From the IMG/VR virus record IMGVR_UViG_3300030108_005755, positions 1 through 22,238 of that record: 22,238 nucleotides of DNA; one strand, 5' to 3'. Source of the stretch: a virus. Within the stretch, counting starts at the first letter, position 1; every line of letters starts with the position of its first letter. The position numbers and the translations under genes are program-made. Below are positions 1 through 6,295 of the stretch, in pieces. The notes beneath the pieces were generated by a model. It saw only the letters and a list, made by a program, of their open reading frames with translations, was not told the DNA's origin and did no database searches.

Positions 1-153
1 TATATCATTGTTAAAGGAGAGTTTTCTATGTTGACAGGTGAACTATCAGCTATAACAAATTTAGGTGCTAGTTTAGCATATCCTAATAACTCAGTATTAA
101 CTAAAACAGAAGCACAAACATTAGCAAACTCATCAACATTTACAGGAGAATAA
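1..153 (+). CDS. 3' end of an upstream gene, or a 41-residue hypothetical protein
   Basis: The frame is open from base 1 to the TAA at 151-153. This can be read in two ways. It may be the C-terminal 50 residues of a gene that starts before the window. Alternatively it may be a small gene starting at the ATG at 28, which has an AAAGGAGA ribosome site 7 bases upstream. The product is rich in Ser, Thr, Ala and Asn, with no motif I recognise and no membrane segment. It lies directly before the neck genes, so a virion role is possible, but that rests on position only. Confidence 0.5.
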   Translation, partial: YIIVKGEFSMLTGELSAITNLGASLAYPNNSVLTKTEAQTLANSSTFTGE

Positions 154-159
154 ACGGAT

Positions 160-252
160 ATGATAGAATATAAAATATTAATAGATTATCCTGGTTATTA
201 TACAAGCACAAATATATTAATATATAAGGTATGGCATGGCATTAGTTACTAA
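160..252 (+). CDS. 30-residue hypothetical protein
   Basis: A short frame begins at ATG 160, just after the previous stop, and runs to TAA at 250-252. It overlaps the start of the following neck gene by 17 bases. An AGGAGA motif lies about 12 bases upstream, at the end of the previous frame, which is rather far. The product is rich in Tyr and Ile (7 Ile, 6 Tyr) and has no recognisable domain. It fills the gap between two genes, which is the main reason to list it. It could equally be leader sequence for the next gene. Confidence 0.3.
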   Translation: MIEYKILIDYPGYYTSTNILIYKVWHGISY

Positions 253-1648
253 TTTTTTAGATAGAATAAAAGATTTATCAGGAGACTGTAGTGATGATAA
301 TGCTATTGAAACATTTATTACCGATGGATGCTATGATGTTATTAATCGTGTAAAAGCTGTAAATCCTCAAAAATTAGATTTATTTACAACTTCTCATTCA
401 CTTACTACTGCATCTGTATCTGTTACATCAGAAAGAAATATAGTAAGTGTATACAGACAAAAAGAAGCTATAACTAATAGCTCTAATTTATTAAGCGCAG
501 TTAATTCAGGATTTGAAAGTAGTGTAACAGAACAAACAAACTTAACATCTGTATCATCTGGAGAGTGGTTGGATAGTTCATCAGATATAGGAACTCCAGG
601 CTCTATATCTATTAATTCAAGTGCAGCTAAAACAGGCTCTAATGGATTATTATTAACTTGTACAGGTGCAACAAATTATGCTTATTATGCTCATACTACA
701 GAAATAGGTAAAAAATATAAATATACAATAAATTTAAAGGGTCCAGCTAGTAATAGCGTAGCAGCTATAGTATTGCAAGCAAGAACTAATTTATTAACTA
801 TATTAGCTCAATCAGATACTGCAATAGTAACTACATCATTTCAATCTTTATCTGTAGAGTTTACTGCAACAACAACATTAAGTATATTTTCAATAGTATT
901 TGTTGGGACAACATCAGATACAGCATATGTAGATGATGCAGAGTTAGTATCTATAGAAAATACAGGAAATTATTATCCTTGCAGGTATGTATCATCAGAA
1001 GAAGGTAAATATACTATATTAAATGAAAATAGTATATATTATGCTAATAATGCTTATGACCCTGTATATTATATAGATTCAGGAACTTTATTTGTAATAC
1101 CAGCTCCTAATTCAAGTAATCCTGTATCATATAAAAAAATACCTGAATATACAATTACAAATATTGATAGCAGCACTTCAGATATAGCAAATTTTCCTAC
1201 AGAATATTATGAGCATGTACTTACTTATGCTGGCATACATAATTTGCAAAGACAAATAAATAATTTATCAGGTACATTAACAAGCGGATATACTTCTCCT
1301 CAAGTTGATGGAACTACTAATAGTTTAACAGCTATGGAAAATATTGCTGCAGAAGAAACACCATTAGGAATTGATGCTAATTTTGATGATTATAGTAGAT
1401 GGTTTCAAGTTTTAGCTGAATATATAGAAGACGAAGAAGATTCAGAACTAGCTCAAATGCAGATAAGTAAAATACAGACATATTTATCTTCATATCAAAC
1501 AAGTCAATCAGACCAACAGCAAACTTATAAGTCTAATATAGAGAGACATGCATTTTTAATACAAATACTGCAAATACAACAAAAAATATTAACTGATAAA
1601 TACACAGCTATGTTTATATCAGAAGGTGTAAAGCTAGGAGATAGTTAA
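236..1648 (+). CDS. Neck/head-completion-type virion protein with an inserted carbohydrate-binding-like domain
   Basis: This 470-residue protein has no signal peptide. Residues 1-74 and about 243-470 resemble virion structural proteins of short-tailed phages: an N-terminal alpha region, a beta region, then a helical C-terminus around 320-460 with a pattern like NFPTEYYEHVLTYA. Between them, residues about 84-240 look like a carbohydrate-binding module of the CBM4/9 jelly-roll type. That segment opens with NLL...NSGFE and closes with AYVDDAELVSI, the usual ends of such modules. The host domain seems to continue across the insertion (SVYRQ to NYYPCRYVS). ATG 236 is chosen because AAGG lies 6 bases upstream. 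The stop overlaps the next start (TAATG). The structural role is inferred from family resemblance and context, and the exact neck function is not certain. Confidence 0.6.
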   Translation: MALVTNFLDRIKDLSGDCSDDNAIETFITDGCYDVINRVKAVNPQKLDLFTTSHSLTTASVSVTSERNIVSVYRQKEAITNSSNLLSAVNSGFESSVTEQTNLTSVSSGEWLDSSSDIGTPGSISINSSAAKTGSNGLLLTCTGATNYAYYAHTTEIGKKYKYTINLKGPASNSVAAIVLQARTNLLTILAQSDTAIVTTSFQSLSVEFTATTTLSIFSIVFVGTTSDTAYVDDAELVSIENTGNYYPCRYVSSEEGKYTILNENSIYYANNAYDPVYYIDSGTLFVIPAPNSSNPVSYKKIPEYTITNIDSSTSDIANFPTEYYEHVLTYAGIHNLQRQINNLSGTLTSGYTSPQVDGTTNSLTAMENIAAEETPLGIDANFDDYSRWFQVLAEYIEDEEDSELAQMQISKIQTYLSSYQTSQSDQQQTYKSNIERHAFLIQILQIQQKILTDKYTAMFISEGVKLGDS

Positions 1649-1926
1649 TGAAATTACAAGAACTTATAGAATTAGTACAACAACATCATCCTGAGCTTGG
1701 TCATAATCAAATAGTATTAGAAGCTAATAGAGCATTAAATGATTTTAGCATGCAAACAAAATTAGTTAGAGGAACATTTGATATAAGCACAGTAATAGAT
1801 AAAAGATTTTATGATTTAGATGAAAATATAATAGAGATAGAAGAAGTTATCTATGACCATGGAACAGGTAAAGGAACTGCAATACCTAGATTAATTAATA
1901 AACCAAGAGTTAAGGATACAACATAA
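1648..1926 (+). CDS. Small head-tail connector-like protein
   Basis: The product has 92 residues. Residues 1-45 are helical (ELIELVQQHHPELG, then a second helix ending in NDFSMQTKL). A short beta segment with a YDLDENIIEIEEVIYD pattern follows. This arrangement, helices and then Tyr-x-Leu-Asp followed by an Ile/Glu strand, is common in small proteins encoded in the neck region of short-tailed phages. An AGGAGA ribosome site precedes the ATG, which overlaps the previous stop by one base. It probably helps join the head to the tail, which is an inference from its position between two other neck-type genes. No catalytic motif is visible. Confidence 0.5.
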   Translation: MKLQELIELVQQHHPELGHNQIVLEANRALNDFSMQTKLVRGTFDISTVIDKRFYDLDENIIEIEEVIYDHGTGKGTAIPRLINKPRVKDTT

Positions 1927-2417
1927 TGGCACAACCAACATATCCACATAATATAGAAAAAGAATATGTATATTGGGTTGAAAGAAATCAAATAGCAATA
2001 GCATATAGAAAAGATACTCTTACAACTGGCATAGATGTTGTACCTGCAATAGAGCCTGAAGGTGAATTTTTATCGCCTCATAAGGCTGTAACTATAAGAA
2101 TTTATGCAACAAAAAAAGCTGAAGTATTAAATGATAGAGAAGAAGCTGCAGGTACTGCTCCATCAGGTAAATTTATATTAGGTGAGTTAGATGATAAGCC
2201 TGAGTTTGATGAGCAGCATCATGAAGCAATATTAATGTATGTATTATGGAAAGGCTATGAAAAAAAATCAGCAGTAGATATTAGTAATCTAAGGATGGCT
2301 CAATACTTTAGAAAAAGATATCAAGAGTGTGTTCAAATGGCTATGAGAACAGCATCTAGCAATAGAATTAGAGGACCAAGACAAGTAAAATATAATAAAA
2401 CATTAGGGATACTATGA
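1926..2417 (+). CDS. Neck/tail-completion-type virion protein
   Basis: The 163-residue product has a beta-rich N-terminal half and a helical C-terminal half from about residue 90. The second half carries a PEFDEQHHEAILMYVLWKGYE pattern. This sequence of acidic residues, a histidine pair and an aromatic helix recurs in head-tail joining proteins of podoviruses, where the helices pack in a ring. The ATG overlaps the previous stop by one base, and the stop overlaps the next ATG (ATGA), so it is translationally coupled on both sides. No enzyme motif is seen. The assignment rests on family resemblance and gene order. An alternative is a small tail adaptor. Confidence 0.5.
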   Translation: MAQPTYPHNIEKEYVYWVERNQIAIAYRKDTLTTGIDVVPAIEPEGEFLSPHKAVTIRIYATKKAEVLNDREEAAGTAPSGKFILGELDDKPEFDEQHHEAILMYVLWKGYEKKSAVDISNLRMAQYFRKRYQECVQMAMRTASSNRIRGPRQVKYNKTLGIL

Positions 2418-2860
2418 AAAAAGAAATAAAAGATATTATAGAGTGGACATTATATAAAATGGGTATGTATTCAGAAGATGCTGCTGCTATGATTTATAGA
2501 ACAGGAATGGCTGAAACAGGCTATAAGCATTTAAAACAAATGGGTGGTGGACCTGCTATAGGTTTTTTTCAAATAGAACCTGCAACTATGTATGATGTTT
2601 TAGATAATTATGTGGCATATAGACCACAGATAAAATCAGATTTATATGCTCTTGGGTATGATGATAGTGATGCAGAAACAAGAGTTATGGGAAATATAGC
2701 ATTGCAAGTAGCTTTTTGTAGATTGTGTTATAGAAGAGATAAAAATCCAATACCAAAATTAGAAGATATGGAAGCACAAGCAAAGTATTGGAAAAAAGTA
2801 TACAATACTGAGCTAGGTAAAGGTACTGTTAAACATTTTATGGAAATGAATAATGGATAA
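2414..2860 (+). CDS. Lysozyme/lytic transglycosylase-like muralytic protein
   Basis: The 148-residue protein has the signature of a compact lysozyme-like fold. Glu36 in the MAETGYKHL segment (residues about 34-42) is the likely catalytic acid. It is followed by the glycine-rich GGGPAIGFFQIEPAT segment (about 45-59), the counterpart of the active-site strand in transglycosylases, and by a C-terminal WKKVYNT...GKGT segment. The expected substrate is peptidoglycan. It has no signal peptide, so if it is the endolysin it needs a holin. The next gene encodes a membrane protein of XhlA type, which fits a lysis pair. Because the genes sit among neck genes, a virion-borne muralytic enzyme is also possible. 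It overlaps both neighbours by 4-8 bases. Confidence 0.65.
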   Translation: MKKEIKDIIEWTLYKMGMYSEDAAAMIYRTGMAETGYKHLKQMGGGPAIGFFQIEPATMYDVLDNYVAYRPQIKSDLYALGYDDSDAETRVMGNIALQVAFCRLCYRRDKNPIPKLEDMEAQAKYWKKVYNTELGKGTVKHFMEMNNG

Positions 2861-3086
2861 TGATTTAGCAAATAAAATTAATGACATTAAAACTGCTGTA
2901 GAATATGAATCTAAATTTTCCAAAGAACATAGAGATTGGATGGTTGATACTGTAACAGAGATAAAAGATGATGTTAAAAAAATAAATAGCAGAGTTAGAA
3001 ATAATGAAATACAGTTAGGTTGGATGAAAGGTATAGTAGCTATGATTACAGCTGGATTAGGATGGTTGATAGGTAAAGAAATTTGA
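2853..3086 (+). CDS. XhlA-like membrane protein, probable lysis accessory
   Basis: The protein has 77 residues. Residues 1-50 form a charged amphipathic helix (TVTEIKDDVKKINSRVRNNEI), and residues about 56-74 form one hydrophobic segment (MKGIVAMITAGLGWLIG) ending in a short charged tail. This layout, a coiled-coil cytoplasmic part followed by a C-terminal membrane anchor, is that of XhlA/haemolysin-type proteins that act with a holin and endolysin at lysis. It starts 8 bases inside the lysozyme-like gene, which supports a shared lysis role. A second membrane protein at 5195 could be the pore-forming partner. The function is inferred from architecture and context. Confidence 0.55.
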   Translation: MDNDLANKINDIKTAVEYESKFSKEHRDWMVDTVTEIKDDVKKINSRVRNNEIQLGWMKGIVAMITAGLGWLIGKEI

Positions 3087-3856
3087 AAACAGCTAAAAGA
3101 GCAATAGTAACTCCTGATAAACATTTTCCTTTACATGATAGACCATCTATAAGCGTTCTTTGTCAAGCAATAGAAATGGTAAAACCTAATATTTATATTG
3201 ATTTAGGTGATATTGGAGAGTGGAATAGTTTTAGTGCATGGAAATGGAAAAGAAGAAAGAAACCTCCATTAGAACATATTATACCTGGATTAGATAAAGA
3301 AGTGCAGGATGTCAATGAATGTATGGATATAATAGATGAATCTTTAGATAAAGTTGATTGTAAAGAAAGATATATAACAGAAGGTAATCATGATAATTGG
3401 TTAAATATGTTTGTAGAAGAATATCCATATCTTCCGCATTATAAGTTTGCAGAAGCAGTAAAGCTAAAAAAAAGAGGATATCATTATTATCCTTTTGGTA
3501 AATATTTAAAAGTAGGAAAGTTACATTTTTATCATGGTCATCAGTTTGGTGGTCAGTATCATGCAGCTAATCATTTAAGAAAAAAAGGTTGCAATGTAAT
3601 GTATGGACATTGGCATGACTTGCAACAACATAGTGTAACTCATCATGATGGACCTAAGTCTGCATGGAGTGTAGGTTGCTTAAAAGATATGAGTCATGAA
3701 GCTAATCAATGGTTACAACACAGAGATACTAATTGGGCTCATGCATTTGCAATAATAGATTTTTATGATAGTGGACTATTTTCAGTCCATATAGTACAAA
3801 TAATTAATGGCAAAACTTCTTTATGGGGAGAAGTTTTAAATGGAAATAGGAGTTAA
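3083..3856 (+). CDS. Calcineurin-like metallophosphoesterase
   Basis: The 257-residue protein shows all the metal-binding blocks of the calcineurin-like phosphoesterase superfamily. These are Asp12-x-His14 near the N-terminus, Gly42-Asp43 in DLGDIGEW, Gly-Asn102-His103-Asp in EGNHDNW, His151-Gly-His153, and Gly175-His176-x-His178. Such enzymes use two metals to cut phosphomonoesters or phosphodiesters, and the substrate here cannot be told. The start is TTG 3083, which overlaps the TGA of the previous gene; the Asp-x-His motif sits only 11 residues in, so no later start would keep it. The gene lies between lysis and structural genes, and a role in virion assembly or DNA handling is only a guess. 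The ribosome site is weak. Confidence 0.8.
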   Translation: MKTAKRAIVTPDKHFPLHDRPSISVLCQAIEMVKPNIYIDLGDIGEWNSFSAWKWKRRKKPPLEHIIPGLDKEVQDVNECMDIIDESLDKVDCKERYITEGNHDNWLNMFVEEYPYLPHYKFAEAVKLKKRGYHYYPFGKYLKVGKLHFYHGHQFGGQYHAANHLRKKGCNVMYGHWHDLQQHSVTHHDGPKSAWSVGCLKDMSHEANQWLQHRDTNWAHAFAIIDFYDSGLFSVHIVQIINGKTSLWGEVLNGNRS

Positions 3857-3857
3857 T

Positions 3858-5186
3858 ATGGCTAAACTAAGTATAGCAGGAAAAGTATCTGCAACTATAG
3901 GAGGAAAAACAAAATTATTTACTCCTAATACCTCTAAAACAGATGTAACCGAAGCATTAGATATGGAAGTTCAAGTATCTCATAATGAACCACCATCAAC
4001 AATTTTTGAACTTACACCTGATGCAAGAGGTGCAGGTAATGCAATGAATAACTATAAATTTTTAGGAATACAAAATACGGGAAAAGTTCCTGCTGAAATT
4101 ATGGTAGAGGCTACACAATATTATGATAATAGTAATGTAGATGAAGCACCGACAAGTGGTTCTAATTTTAAAAGAGAAGCTTTTGTAAGTACGATTATTT
4201 TTCCTGGTGACCAAATAGTATTGCCTACACCAAGAGTAGTTATTTATAATGAAGATGCTACAGATTCTCCTGAAAGTGCTGCAAATGCAGTAGCAGTAGC
4301 AGCTGTATCATCAATAACTAAATCTATAACAAGTGGAGCTAATGATGGACCAACTGATGGTAATGGTGAAGCATCTTCTACTGACCATTTTGGTGAAACC
4401 GATACAGCAGGAGTAGTTCCAGGTTCTTATGTAATTAACTTTTATGCAGCAGGATATCAAGAATTAGGAATAACAAATTCTACAAATAAAGGAGCGGCTG
4501 TAACTTCATCTACAGATTCTGATTTAGTTGCGAATACAGCATATGCTTTTAATATTCAAGTAGATGGTGCATCTGCAGAAACTATATCATTTACAACACA
4601 TACATCAGATGTTACTTTAGGAATACCTACAGATAGTGCTAGTACAGGAGTTTTAAGAAAAATACAAGAAGCTTTAGATGCAAATTCAGTAACTAGAGGG
4701 GTAACAGTATCTATTGTGGATGGAGATGTTAGATTTACATCAAAAACTAGATTAAATTCTTCAGCTATTGCATTAGCAGCTCCAAGTTCAGGAACTACAG
4801 TTTTTGGTGTTGGAATTGTACCTGCAATAGGTAATATAGATGGAGCAGTTGCTGCAGCATTAGAGGCGACTTCAACATCAGGAAATACATTGCAAAGCAC
4901 AAAAGTAAAAGGAAATAATACTGACCATTTAATGCTAGACCAAGGTGATGGTACAATGTCAAGAGTAAATGGAGGAACAGCTACCATTGATTATGATGAA
5001 GGTGGTACTGTTACATTAACAGGATGTCCACCTCATGCAACATTTCAAGTTCATTATATTTATAATTCTGCACATAGTGGAGAGCTTACAGTAGCAGCAG
5101 GGACAGCTAATGCTTTGAAAAAAATATATGCTAGAAGTGTTAATAGAGCAGAAAATGCACAACTACAAGTTGCAGCATTTAATTAG
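3858..5186 (+). CDS. Beta-rich virion structural protein with a flagellin-hook-like segment
   Basis: The product has 442 residues when started at ATG 3858, which has AGGAG 5 bases upstream. An in-frame ATG at 3840 would add six residues but lacks such a site and would overlap the phosphoesterase gene. The protein is low in Cys and His and rich in Ala, Thr, Ser, Gly and Val, typical of a virion surface or fibre protein. Residues about 230-305 (FNIQVDG...ISFTT, then a helix LRKIQEALDAN, then VTVSIVDGDVRFTS) resemble the repeat found in flagellin hook-like domains and in phage tail or decoration proteins. Ala- and Ser-rich linkers near 135-155 and 320-350 separate domains. It may be a decoration, fibre or neck-appendage protein, but which is not clear. 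Confidence 0.5.
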   Translation: MAKLSIAGKVSATIGGKTKLFTPNTSKTDVTEALDMEVQVSHNEPPSTIFELTPDARGAGNAMNNYKFLGIQNTGKVPAEIMVEATQYYDNSNVDEAPTSGSNFKREAFVSTIIFPGDQIVLPTPRVVIYNEDATDSPESAANAVAVAAVSSITKSITSGANDGPTDGNGEASSTDHFGETDTAGVVPGSYVINFYAAGYQELGITNSTNKGAAVTSSTDSDLVANTAYAFNIQVDGASAETISFTTHTSDVTLGIPTDSASTGVLRKIQEALDANSVTRGVTVSIVDGDVRFTSKTRLNSSAIALAAPSSGTTVFGVGIVPAIGNIDGAVAAALEATSTSGNTLQSTKVKGNNTDHLMLDQGDGTMSRVNGGTATIDYDEGGTVTLTGCPPHATFQVHYIYNSAHSGELTVAAGTANALKKIYARSVNRAENAQLQVAAFN

Positions 5187-5194
5187 GAGATAAA

Positions 5195-5638
5195 ATGTCA
5201 CTTAGTAAAGAAGAAATATTAAAAAAGAAAAAAGAACGAGCAGCAGCTAAAAGGCTTATGATAGATAAGCTTAGATTTTGGGTAGGTGTATTTAGTGTGC
5301 CTACTATACTTATAATGGCTTGTATGCTTATAGCTGCAGCTTATTATTTAGGTGAATCACAGTTAGCTGTTGTAACTGGACTTATTTCTACTATTACAAT
5401 AGGTTTAATTAATGTTCTTAATGGAATGGTAGTGCCGCCTGCACCTGAAGACCCACTAGCTGTTGTAGCTAAAGATTTAGTTCATCATTTACAAGACCAA
5501 GCTAATAAAGATATGGAAGTATCTATGGATAGAAATAAAATTAAAATTGGTGGGAATGGTGTTAAGATGGAATCAAAGACGCCACAAGACCCATTATGGG
5601 GAGATGATAAGCCTTTAAAAAAGAAAGGTAAAAAGTAA
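5195..5638 (+). CDS. Two-segment membrane protein, possible holin
   Basis: The protein has 147 residues. A Lys/Arg-rich N-terminus (1-27) precedes two hydrophobic segments, about 28-52 (WVGVFSVPTILIMACMLIAA) and 57-79 (LAVVTGLISTITIGLINVL). A hydrophilic, Lys-rich tail of about 65 residues follows. The positive-inside pattern suggests both ends lie in the cytoplasm. The layout would suit a class II holin, and the muralytic and XhlA-like genes are about 2.3 kb upstream. The long tail is unusual for a holin, so an unrelated membrane protein is possible. AGGAGA stands 5 bases before the ATG. The stop overlaps the next ATG by one base. Confidence 0.5.
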   Translation: MSLSKEEILKKKKERAAAKRLMIDKLRFWVGVFSVPTILIMACMLIAAAYYLGESQLAVVTGLISTITIGLINVLNGMVVPPAPEDPLAVVAKDLVHHLQDQANKDMEVSMDRNKIKIGGNGVKMESKTPQDPLWGDDKPLKKKGKK

Positions 5639-5868
5639 TGTTATTTTTAGGATGGCTTACATTAGTTAGTTTTACAGTTGGAGTTGGCGAATATTATAAC
5701 TGTAAATATCCAAGAGTAGATGAATATTATAGTAGTGAAGGATTTTTTTGTAATTGGGAAGATAGAGATTTTTATAAAGAGAATGGTAAGTGGGTACTTA
5801 CTCCCATAGATTCTACAGATAATTGTTTTGAAGAAAAATGGAGAGAAAAATATTGGGAGAACAGATAA
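5638..5868 (+). CDS. Small cysteine- and aromatic-rich protein with N-terminal hydrophobic segment
   Basis: The product has 76 residues. Residues 1-18 are hydrophobic (MLFLGWLTLVSFTVGVG) and could be a signal-anchor or an uncleaved signal peptide. The remainder is hydrophilic, very rich in Tyr, Trp, Glu and Asp, and has three Cys (22, 38, 63). I do not recognise a family. If exported, the cysteines could form a disulphide. It is translationally coupled to both neighbours (TAATG at each end), in a string of small membrane-associated proteins between a structural gene and the tail hub gene. Such clusters often hold lysis accessories, but no spanin hallmark such as a lipobox is seen. Confidence 0.5.
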   Translation: MLFLGWLTLVSFTVGVGEYYNCKYPRVDEYYSSEGFFCNWEDRDFYKENGKWVLTPIDSTDNCFEEKWREKYWENR

Positions 5869-5975
5869 TGGATTTTATTGTAGCATTTATAAAATCTATT
5901 TTTATATCTATACCTATAATGTTTGTATGGGTAGCTATTAAAATTAAATGGAACGAGTGGAGAGAAAGTAGATGA
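5868..5975 (+). CDS. 35-residue single-span membrane protein
   Basis: A short frame starts at ATG 5868, overlapping the previous stop by one base, and ends at TGA 5973-5975. About 22 residues form a hydrophobic stretch (IVAFIKSIFISIPIMFVWVA), followed by a short basic and aromatic tail (KIKWNEWRESR). A single membrane span with a cytoplasmic positive tail is the likely form. No family is recognised. The tight coupling to the upstream gene and the clean hydrophobic/basic layout make it more likely real than chance, despite its length. Confidence 0.5.
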   Translation: MDFIVAFIKSIFISIPIMFVWVAIKIKWNEWRESR

Positions 5976-5979
5976 GAGA

Positions 5980-6141
5980 TTGCGAGACGAGATTATTATT
6001 GCTATATGTGCAATATTAATACATTATGCTTTAGAATTTGGTAAAAAACTAGGGGACTATAGTTGTCCTCCGTATTGCGAAGTAAACCATCAACACATAA
6101 AAAAGGAGCAAATAAATGGACATGAAGGAAATGATAGCTAA
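5980..6141 (+). CDS. 53-residue hypothetical membrane-anchored protein (TTG start)
   Basis: The frame runs from TTG 5980 to TAA 6139-6141. Residues 4-20 are hydrophobic (EIIIAICAILIHYALEF), followed by a hydrophilic part with a Cys-Pro-Pro-Tyr-Cys motif at 29-33. The ribosome site is poor, and an ATG at 5972 in another frame gives only 14 residues. It would fit in the row of small membrane proteins here and overlaps the next gene by 26 bases. No family is recognised. The lack of a clear start keeps the confidence modest. Confidence 0.4.
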   Translation: MRDEIIIAICAILIHYALEFGKKLGDYSCPPYCEVNHQHIKKEQINGHEGNDS

Positions 6142-6295
6142 TTACATTTTTAACGATGAGATGAAAGAAAAAATTGTTAAAGAGTTAAATGAAAATGTAA
6201 ACATTCCAATCATTAATGAAGAAACAGAAGGTAAAATTATTGAAGCAATTTACGAATCTGTAGAATCTGTAGTAAAGGCTGTAATATTAAAGTAA
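6116..6295 (+). CDS. Small conserved-looking phage protein, 59 residues
   Basis: ATG 6116 has a very good AAAGGAG ribosome site 7 bases upstream. The frame ends with a TAA directly abutting the ATG of the tail hub gene at 6296. The product is acidic and helical (DEMKEKIVKELNENVNIP, then EETEGKIIEAIYESVESVV), with a central Asn-Val-Asn-Ile-Pro turn. I recall similar short proteins next to structural genes of marine-type phages, but cannot verify the match. It has no membrane segment or known motif. Its exact fit between neighbours and strong ribosome site support a real gene. Confidence 0.7.
   Translation: MDMKEMIANYIFNDEMKEKIVKELNENVNIPIINEETEGKIIEAIYESVESVVKAVILK

Noticed and set aside
3840-3857. 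Upstream ATG of the beta-rich virion gene
   Set aside because: The ATG at 3858 has AGGAG at the right distance; the upstream one has none and lies in the end of the phosphoesterase gene.
5972-6019. ATG overlapping the stop of the 35-residue gene (ATGA)
   Set aside because: It gives only 14 codons and a stop. The frame beginning at TTG 5980 is longer and carries a membrane segment.
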